Shown: in pieces, positions 1 to 9,900 of the stretch
How positions within the stretch are numbered: the stretch's first letter is position 1
How the letters are laid out: each line of letters starts with the position of its first letter
Origin: Acidobacteriota bacterium
GTDB lineage: Bacteria > Acidobacteriota > Vicinamibacteria > Vicinamibacterales > CAVVIG01
Assembly: GCA_018268955.1 (NCBI GenBank)
Contig: JAFDVO010000016.1
Location: 1 to 51,798 of the forward strand
Direction: 5' to 3'
Length of the DNA: 51,798 nt
Position numbers and translations under genes: made by a program
The notes under the pieces: model-generated
Told to the model about the DNA's origin: nothing
Database searches by the model: none
The model's input: only the letters and a program-made list of their open reading frames with translations

Positions 1-33
1 TGACTTTAACCACGGACTGCTAGGCGCTAGGCG

Positions 34-118
34 CCCGCCAACCGCCAACCGCCAACCGCCAACCTCCAACCTCCAACCTCCAACCTCCAACCTCCAACGT
101 CTAACGTCTAACGTCCTA
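34..118. repeat. 7-bp tandem repeat tract (CCAACCT/CCAACCG)
   Basis: About twelve degenerate copies of a heptamer, CCAACCG changing to CCAACCT, run without interruption up to the first gene. The same unit appears as its complement (GAGGTTG) at 44600-44660 and again at 51765-51784. No coding potential or protein-binding logic is evident. Confidence 0.85.
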
Positions 119-140
119 CTTCTCTGTAAAATGTGCCCCC

Positions 141-521
141 GTGTGGCAACCGTCTTCGAAGCAGTGGGTGTTGATCTGGCTCGCTGCCATGCTGCTCGTC
201 CTGGGCTGGCCGCCCGATCAGGGGCACAGCCTCGGCGTCTCGCTCGCGCGCTGGGCGGCGGATCCGGCGGACACGTTGCCCGATCCGCCTGCCGACTTAC
301 CCATGGGGCTGGACGATGATGGGGATGCGGTGACCGCGCATGACATGCAGGAAGCCGCCTGGAACCATGCACGGGAGCGGTCCACGCTGAACCGCTGGCG
401 CATGGACCTCGAGATCGCGAACGACCCGCTGCCTCCGTCGACCCAGCGCCAGGTGCTGGTCGGCCTTGCGGTGGTCGCCGCGCTCATCACCTGGCAGATG
501 AACGGAGAACGACGCTCCTGA
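141..521 (+). CDS. small two-helix membrane protein of unknown function
   Basis: The 126-residue product is not a family I recognise. A hydrophobic helix lies near residues 8-24 (WVLIWLAAMLLVLGW) and a second near 105-118 (VLVGLAVVAALITW). Between them is an acidic, Pro-rich loop (DLPMGLDDDGDAV) and a charged helical stretch. The layout suggests an inner-membrane protein with both ends on one side and a central loop of about 80 residues. The only plausible in-frame start is GTG at 141, just after a repeat tract, and no clear Shine-Dalgarno is visible. Codon use is GC-rich like the neighbours. Coding is likely because the frame has coherent membrane segments, but the start and function are uncertain. 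Confidence 0.55.
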   Translation: MWQPSSKQWVLIWLAAMLLVLGWPPDQGHSLGVSLARWAADPADTLPDPPADLPMGLDDDGDAVTAHDMQEAAWNHARERSTLNRWRMDLEIANDPLPPSTQRQVLVGLAVVAALITWQMNGERRS

Positions 522-660
522 ACGCCTCCTGACCGTCCAGACCTTCCCGGCTCTCCCGACGTTCCCGGCCCTCCTGGCCCTTCACGTCCCTCCGGCCGTT
601 CCCATCCTTCCCCGACCTGCCCAACCCGCCCAACCTGCCCGACGCCCAACCTGCCGTAGG
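522..660. repeat. C-rich degenerate repeat spacer
   Basis: The gap between two genes is filled with pyrimidine-rich units such as TTCCCGGC, CCTCCTGGC and CCCAACC. These are degenerate 8-9 bp repeats related to the C/G-rich tracts at 10137-10201 and 40965-41150. Runs of C give G-quadruplex potential on the minus strand. No gene was seen. Confidence 0.6.
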
Positions 661-668
661 ATGTGCCC

Positions 669-2606
669 ATGAAACACATCCTTGCGAGCGTGTTGGCTCT
701 CGTGTCGGTGGTGTGTGCGCCGCGGCCGGCGCTGGCCAAGTGGATCGGGCTCAGCTCCGAACACTTCCAGTTCGTCGGCGATGCGTCCGAGCGGGACATG
801 CGCCGGATCGCGCAGCAACTGGAGCAGTTCCGCGAGGTCGTCGGCCAGGTGATCTCGGCGCAGAGCACGCGTTCGCCCGTACCGACCTTCGTCGTCGTGT
901 TCCAGAACGACCGCTCGCTTGCGCCGTTCAGGCCGGTGTTCCAGGGCAAGGCTGTGGAGGTCGGCGGGTACTTCCTCGCGGGCGAGGACGCGAACTACAT
1001 CGCCCTCAACGCGCAGCAGAACAGTGATGCGTACGGCGTCATCTTCCACGAATATGCGCACTACCTGATGGCGAGCGCGGTCGGCCCCGTTCCCATCTGG
1101 CTGGGCGAGGGGCTGGCCGAGCTGTATCAGACCTTCGAAGTGACGAATGGCGGGCGCACCGCGCTGATCGGCAGACCCGACGCAGACAACCTCGCGCTGC
1201 TTCAGGGGCTGCCGCTGATGCCGGTCACGCAACTGATCGGCGTGCAGCACGACTCGCCGATGTACAACGAGGGCAATCGCCGCGGGCTGCTCTACGCGCA
1301 GTCGTGGGCGCTCGTGCACTACCTCACCTTTGCGCCCGATCGCGCCGGGCAGCTGGTCAAGTACGTGAACGCGCTGAGGGCGGGCCAGCCGGCGGAGCAG
1401 GCGTTCGGCGCGACCTTCGGTGATGCCACCACGCTCGACCGGCAGCTTCGCGAGTACGTCCGCGCGTACCAGTTCCGCGCGCTGCGGGTGGAGTTCGACG
1501 ACAAGATCGCCGCGGCCCCCATCGGTGCCGCCCAGGCTGTTGACGACGGTGAGAGCAGTGGGTATCTGGGCGAGCTCCTCGCCCGGCTGAATCGCGGAAG
1601 CGACGCGCGGACCTACCTTACTGGTGCCCTGCAGAAGACACCGGATGCGGCCAGGGCGTGGGCGGCGCTCGGCGCACTCGAACTCAGGTCCGGTAACGAG
1701 GACGCATCGCTGCAGATGCTCGAGAAGGCCGCGGCGCTCGCGCCGCGAGATGCGGGTATCCAGAGCGCGTATGGTCGGGCGCTCACGCGTCGGGCCGACA
1801 GCGGGACAGGCAATGGTGACGTCTTGTACGCACAAGCGCGGACGGCGCTCGCGCGAGCGCTGGAACTCGATCCGGGCAACCCGTCGACCCTGATCACGCT
1901 CGCCGAAGTCGAGATGGCAAGCGGGTCGAACCCTGGGGCCGCCCTCGACTTGGTGAAGAAGGCGGTCGCAGCCGCGCCGGCCCGCGAGGAGTACCGCCTG
2001 ATGCTTGGCCAGGCGCTGGCCATGAATGCGGACTTCCGCGGCGCGACCGGGACGCTGTCTCTGCTCATGGCTCGCGGCAGCCGCCCCGAGATACGCGATG
2101 CGGCCCGACTCGCGCTGGCGCGTGTCGCCAACGCCGAGGTGGCGACCCGCCAGCTGCTCGAGGCGGAGCGGGCGCGTGCAGGAGGGAACGCCGTGGGACC
2201 CGCGACCGGCGTCACCGCCCCGACTTCGCCAGCGTCACCGGCGGGCCGGACCTCAGCGCGTCTCCCGGACCTTCCGCAGGGCCATTTCATGCCGGACTTG
2301 CGGCGGGTGCAGCCAGGCGAGCAGCGCGTGCTCGGCGTGTTCTCGTCGGTGGAGTGCCGCGCGGAGGCTGTCGTGCTGCAGATCGACATGCCCGCGGGAG
2401 CTGTCAGGCTCGGCGCTCGCGCGTTTGCCGACGTGGAGTTCGTGAGCTACCGGCCCGATTCACCGACCGGCATCCCGTGCGGTGTGCAGCAGCCAGCCTA
2501 CCGGGTGCTCGCCACCTATCGACCCGATACGCCTGTCGCGGGTGCGGACAGCCCACATCGCGCGGTTGCCATCGAACTGCTGCCGGACGGATACACGCCG
2601 AGGTGA
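669..2606 (+). CDS. secreted TPR protein with N-terminal gluzincin-like peptidase domain
   Basis: The predicted product is exported: a signal peptide (MKHILASVLALVSVVCAPRPALA) precedes the mature start at KW. The N-terminal third holds a zinc-peptidase-like motif, HEYAH, followed after about 18 residues by GEGLAE. This is the HExxH...E layout of the peptidase MA-like/DUF1570 group. From about residue 300 there are TPR-like helical repeats (ARAWAALGALELRSGNEDASL, then a block with ELDPGNPSTLITLAEVEM). A Pro/Ala linker and a C-terminal domain of about 110 residues with several Cys follow. ATG 669 is preferred over GTG 663 because it directly begins the signal peptide. Proteolytic activity is inferred from the motif only. 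The protein probably acts in the periplasm or on the cell surface. Confidence 0.8.
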   Translation: MKHILASVLALVSVVCAPRPALAKWIGLSSEHFQFVGDASERDMRRIAQQLEQFREVVGQVISAQSTRSPVPTFVVVFQNDRSLAPFRPVFQGKAVEVGGYFLAGEDANYIALNAQQNSDAYGVIFHEYAHYLMASAVGPVPIWLGEGLAELYQTFEVTNGGRTALIGRPDADNLALLQGLPLMPVTQLIGVQHDSPMYNEGNRRGLLYAQSWALVHYLTFAPDRAGQLVKYVNALRAGQPAEQAFGATFGDATTLDRQLREYVRAYQFRALRVEFDDKIAAAPIGAAQAVDDGESSGYLGELLARLNRGSDARTYLTGALQKTPDAARAWAALGALELRSGNEDASLQMLEKAAALAPRDAGIQSAYGRALTRRADSGTGNGDVLYAQARTALARALELDPGNPSTLITLAEVEMASGSNPGAALDLVKKAVAAAPAREEYRLMLGQALAMNADFRGATGTLSLLMARGSRPEIRDAARLALARVANAEVATRQLLEAERARAGGNAVGPATGVTAPTSPASPAGRTSARLPDLPQGHFMPDLRRVQPGEQRVLGVFSSVECRAEAVVLQIDMPAGAVRLGARAFADVEFVSYRPDSPTGIPCGVQQPAYRVLATYRPDTPVAGADSPHRAVAIELLPDGYTPR

Positions 2607-2614
2607 CACCAGGC

Positions 2615-2682
2615 AGTTGGTGAGTTGGCGAATTGGTGAGTTGGTGAGTTGGTGAGTTGGTGAGTTGGTGAATTGGTGAGGT
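2615..2682. repeat. 8-bp tandem repeat (GAGTTGGT)n
   Basis: About eight near-perfect copies of GAGTTGGT/GAATTGGT follow the stop of the TPR/peptidase gene. The complement (ACCAACTC) makes up the tracts at 10214-10249 and 10469-10519. Confidence 0.9.
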
Positions 2683-2699
2683 GAGGCAGGAGGACGGCG

Positions 2700-2747
2700 A
2701 CACGGCACGAAGGCCAAACAGCCTGCTGTTCTGCCTTCGTGTCGTGT
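2700..2747. terminator. hairpin between convergent genes
   Basis: Arms of 15 nt at 2700-2714 (ACACGGCACGAAGGC) and 2733-2747 pair with one mismatch. A smaller AACAG/CTGTT stem sits inside. The element lies between the plus-strand peptidase gene and the minus-strand NHL gene, so it could end transcription from both sides. There is no T tract, so intrinsic termination is not certain. Confidence 0.55.
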
Positions 2748-2770
2748 TGCCTGTGCGCCTTACATGATGG

Positions 2771-3886
2771 CTACTTGGCGGGCTTCAGGACGATCCGCTG
2801 GACGCGCCAGTTCTGCGCCTCGCCCGTGATGATCTCGTTCTCGCTCACGCAGTGCATCTGGTGCACCCAGTAGAACTGACCGACCTTCTTCCCGAGCGTG
2901 CCGAACCAGCCGAGCAGCTTGCCGTCGAGTGACAGCTTGTAGATCTTGCCGCCGGCGTCAGCCGAGTAGAGGAACTGTTCGCCCTGCGCGTTCGGCGGCG
3001 TGACGCAGACCGCCCAGGGGGCGCGCACGTTGCTGAAGATCGCCTTGCGGTTCAGATCCGGGTCGTACACCTGGATGCGGTTGTTGCCGCGGTCCGCCAC
3101 GTAGATGAGGCCGTTCTTGTCGTACGTGATCGCGTGCGGGGTGTTGAACTGGTCCGGTGCGGTGCCGCGCGACCCGATCGACTTCACGAAGTCGCCGTCC
3201 TTGGTGAACTCGGCGACGCGGGAGTTGTCGTAGCCGTCGGCGACGAAGATGTTCCCCTGCGTGTCGAACGCGACGTCGGTGGGACGGCCGAACGTGCCGC
3301 CGCGACCCGCCCCAGCACCCGGGCGCGCATTGCGGCCGCGCTCCGTGTGCGCGCCGTCCTCCAGGAACTCCTCGAGGTAGTCGATCGCTTCGTCCTTGCG
3401 CCCGAGCACCATGGTCACCCGGCCCTGCGGGTTGAACTTCATGACCATGTTGGCGCCCTCGTCGACGACCCACACGTTGTCGTCCTTGTCCACCCGGACG
3501 GCATGCGCGAACGAGAAGCCGTACGCGTTCTGGCCCCACTCCTTCACGTAGGCATTCTTCTCATCGAACTCGAAGAGATGCGCGGCCTGCGCGCCGCGCG
3601 CGGGACCCGCGTTGCCGGTCCGCGAGAAGACGAACAGGTGCTTCTTCGAGTTGATGGCGACGCCCTCGGTCTCGCCGATGGTGTTGCCGGTCGGCATCAG
3701 CGGCAGCTCGGTCGCGTCGTACGGAATCTGCGGCGTGTTCTTCTCGAGTTCCGCCTGCGCCTGCAGGGCGGCCTGCTGCTCCGGGCTCGGCCCGCGGCCG
3801 GGGCCCTGCTGCGCTTCCACGGCGGTGCGCTGCGCGTACGCCGCGGCGCCGGCAGCCATGAGTAGTGCCAGTGCGAACTTTTTCAA
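2771..3886 (-). CDS. secreted NHL-repeat beta-propeller protein
   Basis: The 371-residue protein has an N-terminal signal peptide (LKKFALALLMAAGAAAYAQ) and then NHL-type repeats of about 45 residues. Recognisable units include DNVWVVDEGANMVMKFNPQG, GNIFVADGYDNSRVAEFTKDG and GLIYVADRGNNRIQVYDPD. This predicts a six-bladed propeller related to the peptidyl-alpha-hydroxyglycine alpha-amidating lyase group, but no catalytic assignment can be made. A Gly/Arg-rich insert (about residues 170-185) interrupts one blade. The open frame extends upstream to 3991, but TTG at 3886 is chosen because AGGAGAG lies 4-10 nt before it and it starts the signal peptide exactly. It is transcribed alone or with the broken reductase gene upstream. 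Confidence 0.8.
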   Translation of the reverse strand: MKKFALALLMAAGAAAYAQRTAVEAQQGPGRGPSPEQQAALQAQAELEKNTPQIPYDATELPLMPTGNTIGETEGVAINSKKHLFVFSRTGNAGPARGAQAAHLFEFDEKNAYVKEWGQNAYGFSFAHAVRVDKDDNVWVVDEGANMVMKFNPQGRVTMVLGRKDEAIDYLEEFLEDGAHTERGRNARPGAGAGRGGTFGRPTDVAFDTQGNIFVADGYDNSRVAEFTKDGDFVKSIGSRGTAPDQFNTPHAITYDKNGLIYVADRGNNRIQVYDPDLNRKAIFSNVRAPWAVCVTPPNAQGEQFLYSADAGGKIYKLSLDGKLLGWFGTLGKKVGQFYWVHQMHCVSENEIITGEAQNWRVQRIVLKPAK

Positions 3887-3994
3887 GGACCTCTCCTCTG
3901 AGGAACGCCCGATGAGGATCTTCACGCGGGCGGCAGCGAGTATAGCTGTGCGAATTGCGCGCGTGACTGTGGTCTTCGCCTGCTTATGCACTTC

Positions 3995-4617
3995 TTATTG
4001 GAGCCGCAAGTCTGCGTCGGTTCGAACCACATACCGTCCGCGCGCGGCTCCCGCCAGCAGCGTCTCGAACGCCCTGGACAGGCCGTGACACGGTAGCCCT
4101 TCGCAGCGAGCGATTGGACCGCAAGGCAGCCGACGCCGCCGGTCGCCCCGGTGACGATCACGGGACCGGCCGCGGGCGTGAGGCCGTTCCGTTCCATGTC
4201 GACGATGGCCAGACCCGCGGTGAAGCCCGCCGTGCCGAGCGCCATCGCATCGGCAAGCGTGAGCCCGTGTGGCAGGGGCAGGACCCATTCCGCCGGCACG
4301 CGCGCGACGGCCGCGAACCCGCCGTCATGTGACACACCGAGCTCATAGCTGGTGGCGAGCACCGATTGACCGGGCGTGAAGCGTGGGTCCGCACTGGCCT
4401 CGACGATGCCGGCCAGGTCGATTCCACCAACGAGGGGGAACCGGCGCACCACCTTGCCCGCGCCGGTGGCCGCGAGCGCGTCCTTGTAGTTCACGCTCGA
4501 GTACGCGCAGCGCACCAGCACCGAGCCAGGCGAGAGTTCGTCGACGGTCATCGACGTGAGGCGCGAGACGGTGCGGTTCTCCTCGGAGAAGATGCGGTAC
4601 GCGGGAAACGACGTCAT
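3995..4617 (-). pseudogene. acuI: AcuI/YhdH-type quinone oxidoreductase, broken by internal deletion
   Basis: The first ~178 codons are an intact N-terminal half of an MDR-family NADPH:quinone/acrylyl-CoA reductase: SVNYKDALAATGAGKVVRRF, a GGIDLAGIV segment, and the nucleotide-binding GATGGVG near residue 160. Right after GYRVTA the frame goes wrong. In another frame the sequence continues as RAFETLLAGAARGRYVVRTD and stops at 3995, which matches the normal C-terminus of this family. Known members are about 325-330 residues, so roughly 120 codons between these two points are missing and the remaining ends are out of frame (junction near 4075-4095). If translated as is, a 231-residue chimera would end at 3922. 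The product should lack half of the Rossmann domain and be inactive. An assembly error is possible. Confidence 0.75.
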
Positions 4618-4648
4618 GGGGGAATGCTACGTCGCAAGAGTCCAACGT

Positions 4649-4687
4649 CCATTGCGAATTGCTGAACGCTCGTTGCCAGTGCAATGG
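4649..4687 (-). terminator. possible stem-loop between HDOD and broken acuI genes
   Basis: CCATTGC at 4649-4655 pairs with GCAATGG at 4681-4687 across a 25-nt loop. It lies just downstream of the HDOD gene on the minus strand. There is no U-tract, so this is only a candidate. Confidence 0.3.
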
Positions 4688-4716
4688 CTGAACGGTGAGT
4701 GCTGGACGACCTCGGC

Positions 4717-5580
4717 TCAGGCGGCGAGGGCGGCGGCGACCTGTTGCAGGCGTGGAGCGTGGGCCTCGAGGCGGGCGAGGACCGGTGTGGAGAGGCCGAG
4801 GTTGATCACCACCGGATCCGCGAGCAGGTCGGCCGGGTCGGCAGGGCAGCCGAGACCGTATGTGTGGGCCAGTCGGTTCGCCGCGTAGGCAAGTGCTGCG
4901 CTGCGCTGGTGACTCGGGGCCGCGGCGGGATCGTGGTGCCACGCAACCGGCATCCTGATCTCCTCCGCGAAGCGCCACAGCTCGAGCGCGCGGGCACCGA
5001 CGCGTGCGTGGCGGCTCTCGATGCACGCCTCCAGCCTCACCTGGCCCATCGTCGGCGGGATCGGCTTGTCGTTCCAGGCGAGTTTCAGGATGACGAACTT
5101 GCCGATGTCGTGGAGCAGACCGTAGAGGAAGGCGGCGTCAGGGTCCGCGCCGAGCTGTTCGGCCAGGAAGCTGGCGATGTAGCCGGTGCCGACCGAGTGG
5201 TCGACGAGCTGGCGTGCGTTCGGCCCGTACGTCTTCGGATTCCGCAGCCGCCCGGTCAGTGCCGCCGCCATCACGAGCTGGCGCACGGCCCTGGTGCCGA
5301 CGCGCACGACCGCCTCGTCGAGCGACGTGATGGTGGTGGCGGACGCGCTGAATGCCGAGTTGGCCAGGCGAACGACGTTGACGGCGAGGATGGGGTCCTT
5401 GCGGACCGCCTGCACGAGCCGTCGCACGGAGATCTCAGGGTCGCGAACCTCCCAGGCGATCTCCACGGCGAGTGCCGGGAGCATCGGGCTGAACGTGTCG
5501 AGCGTCCGCTCCCAGCCGCCCTCGTCCAGCCACGCGATCCAGCCGTGACCGTGCGTTGCGTTCTGCCATGCCGACGTCAT
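4717..5580 (-). CDS. HDOD-domain signalling protein (copy 1)
   Basis: The protein (287 residues from the chosen start) is almost entirely an HDOD domain, a catalytically doubtful HD-phosphohydrolase relative found in bacterial regulators. Visible landmarks are DPILAVNVVRLANSAFS, the DEAVVRVGTRAVRQLV segment, and GLLHDIGKFVILKL where HD is retained. No receiver, GGDEF or EAL domain is fused. It is the closer-to-acuI member of a tandem pair with 5757-6623. Aligning the two N-termini (TSAWQ with SEWQQ) favours ATG at 5580 over ATG at 5598. It is cytoplasmic, and HDOD proteins usually act as scaffolds in chemotaxis, motility or stress circuits, but the partner here is unknown. Confidence 0.82.
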   Translation of the reverse strand: MTSAWQNATHGHGWIAWLDEGGWERTLDTFSPMLPALAVEIAWEVRDPEISVRRLVQAVRKDPILAVNVVRLANSAFSASATTITSLDEAVVRVGTRAVRQLVMAAALTGRLRNPKTYGPNARQLVDHSVGTGYIASFLAEQLGADPDAAFLYGLLHDIGKFVILKLAWNDKPIPPTMGQVRLEACIESRHARVGARALELWRFAEEIRMPVAWHHDPAAAPSHQRSAALAYAANRLAHTYGLGCPADPADLLADPVVINLGLSTPVLARLEAHAPRLQQVAAALAA

Positions 5581-5756
5581 CTGTGCGAAGTCTCTCATGA
5601 GGGACGGCAGGCTGACGCCCGCCGCTCCGACCGAATGGCGCCCCTGGCGCGACCGGGGCGAGGACGGATGGTGCGTCCCAAGAGGAATCGGCGTTCCGCC
5701 CGGAACCCTGAAGCGCGAAGCCTGAAGCCCGAAGCCCGCCCGGAGCGCGCCGCGCG

Positions 5757-6623
5757 TCAGGCCGCGATCTTGCGCGCGACCTCGTAGAGCCCAGGCGCCT
5801 TGCCGTCGAGTTCCGCGAGGAAGTCGGCGTCGATCCCGAGCTTGCTGAAGATCGGATCGTCGAGCGGGGAGTCACTGTCGACGGTGCAGCCGAATCCGTA
5901 GCGGTGCGCCAGCCGGTTTGCGGCGTACAGCACCGCTGCCTGCGGCAGGTGGCCGTGTGCCTGTGCGGGATCGTGGTGCCAGGTGACCGGCACCCGGATC
6001 TCGTCGGCGAACTGCCAGCGGGTGAGCGCACGGCCGCCGATGCCGGCATGCCGGGACTGGATGCACTGGTTGAGGCGCGCCTCCGTCATGGACGCAGGAA
6101 CCGGCCGATCTGCGTGCGCGAGCTTGAGGATGACGAACTTGCCGATGTCGTGCAGGAGCCCACAGAGGAACGCGGCGTCGGAGTCCTCGTCGACCCGGTC
6201 TGCCACCAGCCACCCCAGATAGGCGGTTCCGATGGCGTGGTCGACCATCTCGCGCGCTGCGGTGCCATACGTCTTCGGATTTCGGAGTTGCCCGGTGAGG
6301 CAGCTCGCCGTGACGAGCTGGCGGACCGCCCGGGTTCCGACCCGGACCACGGCGTCGCTCAGTGAGGTGATCGTCGTGGCGGACGCGCTGAAGGCCGAAT
6401 TCGCGAGGCGGACCACGTTGGCCGCCATGATCGGATCCTTGCTGATGACCTGGGTCAGCCGGATGGGGGAGACGTCAGGATCCTGCGCGATCCGGGCGAC
6501 CTCGACCGCGAGCGCCGGGATCATCGCCGACGTCGAGTCGACCAGGCGTTCCCACGCGCCGGAGTCGAGCCATTCGATCCATGCCTGCGCGTCCCGCGCA
6601 CCCTGCTGCTGCCACTCGCTCAT
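5757..6623 (-). CDS. HDOD-domain signalling protein (copy 2)
   Basis: This 288-residue HDOD protein is a clear paralogue of its downstream neighbour. It shares DPIMAANVVRLANSAFSASATTITSL, LLHDIGKFVILKLA and AVLYAANRLAHRYGFGC nearly residue for residue. ATG 6623 is chosen because GGAG ends 4 nt before it and the N-terminus aligns with the paralogue; an upstream ATG at 6677 would add 18 unaligned residues. It is cytoplasmic with no fused output domain. The 176-bp gap to copy 1 holds a GAAGCC-type degenerate repeat (about 5695-5745), so the two genes may be separately transcribed. Confidence 0.82.
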   Translation of the reverse strand: MSEWQQQGARDAQAWIEWLDSGAWERLVDSTSAMIPALAVEVARIAQDPDVSPIRLTQVISKDPIMAANVVRLANSAFSASATTITSLSDAVVRVGTRAVRQLVTASCLTGQLRNPKTYGTAAREMVDHAIGTAYLGWLVADRVDEDSDAAFLCGLLHDIGKFVILKLAHADRPVPASMTEARLNQCIQSRHAGIGGRALTRWQFADEIRVPVTWHHDPAQAHGHLPQAAVLYAANRLAHRYGFGCTVDSDSPLDDPIFSKLGIDADFLAELDGKAPGLYEVARKIAA

Positions 6624-6983
6624 CGTCTCCGCCGGTTGTGGCGTGCGGACGGAGTCCGACCGCACGTGCTGCCACACCTGTCATATCGGCAGTTGCACGC
6701 CGATGCTTCAGGTTGTCCTCCCGTCTCCAGGCCGGGTCGTCGGGGCGCGCCAATCCACCGACCCAATGGGCCAGCGGCATCACTGCATCCATGGTTTTGG
6801 ATGACCCCGGCGGAACCTTGGCTGCTTTCGAAGAATTAACGTCGCAAACCTGGCGGCCACTGGTCCATACTCTTGTGCTGCTTTGGGGCGGTTTCCTCCC
6901 CGAAGCTACGGCGCGTCGGTTCGGGGCGGCGCGCCGGGATGGTTCGTGGATGACGGATCGAAGGACCCCGGGAGGATCGTGGA
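6624..6983. other. 360-bp divergent intergenic region
   Basis: This region separates the leftward HDOD genes from the rightward TonB-dependent receptor gene and should hold both promoters. I could not find a convincing -35/-10 pair. A purine-rich GGGAGGAT at 6971-6978 is the ribosome-binding site of the receptor gene. No small gene was convincing here. Confidence 0.5.
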
Positions 6984-9900
6984 ATGAGGATTGGCTCCAT
7001 CAGGAATGCCCTGTTCATGGCGCTGGCTGCACTGTGCCTGCTGCCCATGGCGGCCCACGCCCAGAGCGCGTTTACGGGTGTGGTGAAGGACACGTCGGGT
7101 GCGGTGCTGCCCGGTGTCACGGTTGAAGCAGCGAGCGACGCTCTCATCGAGAAGACGCGGTCGGTCATCACGGATGCGGACGGCGGGTATCGCCTGGTCG
7201 ATCTGCGCCCTGGCACCTATTCGTTGACGTTCTCCCTTGAAGGGTTCTCGACGGTCAAGCGTGAAGGGGTTCAGCTCGAATCCAACTTCACGATGACCAT
7301 CAACACCGAGATGAAGGTCGGCGCGCTCTCCGAGACGCTGACGGTCACCGGCGCGGCGCCGACGGTCGACGTGCAGAGCACGACGAAGTCGCAGGTGCTG
7401 AACCGCGAGGCGCTGGACGCGATCCCCACGGGCCGCACCATCCAGGGCATGGGCCAGCTCATCACGGGCGTGTCGCTGAACCAGCCTGACGTTGGCGGTT
7501 CGAAGGCGATGCAGCAGACCTACATGTCGGCCCACGGCGCGGGTGCGTCGCAGGTGACGGTGCAGGTCGATGGCTTGATGGTGAACGGCCTCGACGTCGA
7601 CGGCGCGGTCCAGAACTACTTCAACAGCTCGATGTCGCAGGAAATGGTCTACACGACCGCCGGTGCAGGCGCGGACGTGTCGGGCGGCGGCGTTCGCCTC
7701 AACATGATTCCGCGTGATGGCGGCAACCTCGTCAGCGGCAGCCTCTTCACCGGCTACCAGAACGAGTCGTTCGCGGGCGACAACGTGACGCAGGACCTGA
7801 TCCAGCGCGGCGTCCGCACGGCGGACGGCATCGGCAAGCTCTCGAACACCGAGTTCGCGCTCGGCGGGCCGATCAAGAAGGACAAGGTCTGGATCTTCGG
7901 GTCGGGCCGCTTCTTCCTGCTCGACACGCTGCCGGCGAACACCTTCAACAGCATCCCGGGCACGGGCAGCGCGTTCGTGGCGCCCACGCCGGACACGAGC
8001 AGCAAGGGTGTTGACGCACAGAGCATCAAGTCGGTCCAGGCACGTATCACCTGGCAGCTCTCCCAGAAGAACAAGCTGGCCGTCTACAACGACCGCCTGC
8101 TGAAGAACCGCGGTTCCGCCATGACGGCCGGCTTCGACCCAGCCACCGCGGGCATCATCTGGAACTCGCCCATCTACACGACCGGTTCGATCAAGTTCAC
8201 GTCGACCGTCACCAGCCGTATCTTCCTGGAGACCGGCTTCTCCACCAACTTCGAGCGCTACAACACGATCTACCAGCCCGGCCTCCAGAAGGAGCGCACG
8301 GATCCGGCCTGGTACTCGGTCATCAACCGTACGGACACGGCCCGCGGCACGCAGTGGGGCGCTGGCGCCGGCATCAACGGCATGTACCCGGACAGCCTGG
8401 CAGCCATGCTGGCGGTCTCGTACGTGACCGGCACGCACAACATCAAGGTCGGCGTGCAGGACCACTGGGGTACCTACCGCAACACGCGTCTGGCGAACGG
8501 CGACCTCCGTGCGCAGTTCAACAACGGCGTGCCGTTCCAGGTCACGATCCTGAACACCCCGGTCGACTACACCGACAAGCTGAAGGCCGACCTGGGCATC
8601 TTCGCGCAGGACTCGTGGACCATCAACCGCCTGACCCTCAACTACGGCGCGCGCTACGAAGTGTTCGCGCACGGCGTCGCCAACGAGCAGTCGGGTGCTG
8701 GCCGCTTCGTGGCCGCTCGCTCGTTCTCGGCGATCGACATGCCGACCTGGAAGAGCATCGCCCCCCGCGTCGGCATCGTCTACGACGTGTTCGGCAACCA
8801 GAAGACGGCCGTCAAGGCGAGCTTCGGCAAGTTCATGCAGGCTGGCACGGTCGGCTTCTCGCAGTCGCAGAACCCGCTGCTGCTCACCACGCAGAGCGTG
8901 GCATGGAACGATCTGAACGGCGACGGCACCCCGCAGGGTGAGCTCGGCTGCGTGTACCTGACGCCGGGCTGCGAAATCAACGTCGCCGGCAACGCAACGA
9001 CTGCCCGCCAGCTGCCGGCCAACTTCGGCACGGTGGCCCCGGTGGCCTACGCTGACGACATCAAGCGCATGTACAACCTCGAAACGACGGTCAGCGTTCA
9101 GCACGAAGTCGTGCGCGGCGTTTCCGTCACCGCCGGTTGGTACCACCGCGACTACAAGAACCTCCGCCGCCGCTTCAACACGGGCGTGACGCTGAACGAC
9201 TTCACGCCGTTCACGCTCTACAGCCCGATTGACGGCACGCCGATCACCTACTACAACGTCAGCGCCGCCAAGGCGTCCCAGCTGGCCACGAACCTGGTCG
9301 ACCAGAACGCGCCCGACCGCACGATGAAGTACAACGGCTTCGAGTACAACTTCAACGCGCGCCTCGGCAAGGGCATCACCCTCTTCGGTGGTGGCATGAC
9401 CGAGCGGATCCTGACCAACACCTGCGACGACGGGTGGAACCCGAACCTGCTGCTCTACTGCGACCAGAGCCAGAGCGGCCTGCCGTTCCGGACGCAGTTC
9501 AAGGTCGCCGGCTCCATCCCGGTCAAGTACGGCTTCAACGTCGGTGTCTCGTTCCTGAGCCTGCCTGGTTACCTGTTCGGCACCTCGTCTCAGTACGCGC
9601 TCACCGGTGTGTCGGGCCCGTCGGGCATCACGACGAACAACCCGCCTGCCGGTGTCGGCACCGTGTGGCAGATCACCCGCACCTCGACGTACTCGGCGAG
9701 CAGCCCGTGCGTGGCGCAGGGCAAGTGCCAGGCCGGCCAGCTGGTCGACCCGGGCATGACCCAGTCCTCGCTCAACGTGCCGCTGGTGGCCCCGATGACC
9801 GAGTACGGCGACCGCATCAACCAGCTCGACCTCAACGTGACGAAGAACATCAAGATCGGCCGCTTCAACATCCAGCCGAAGCTCGATCTCTTCAACGCGT

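Noticed and set aside
3922..4080. Functional C-terminus of the reductase in the original frame
   Set aside because: The in-frame translation after GYRVTAC is Arg/Ser/Pro-rich and unlike the family, whereas the other frame gives the proper C-terminus.
6906..9146. Long open frame on the minus strand opposite receptor copy 1
   Set aside because: Antisense shadow of the receptor gene with low-complexity Arg/Val/Ala composition.
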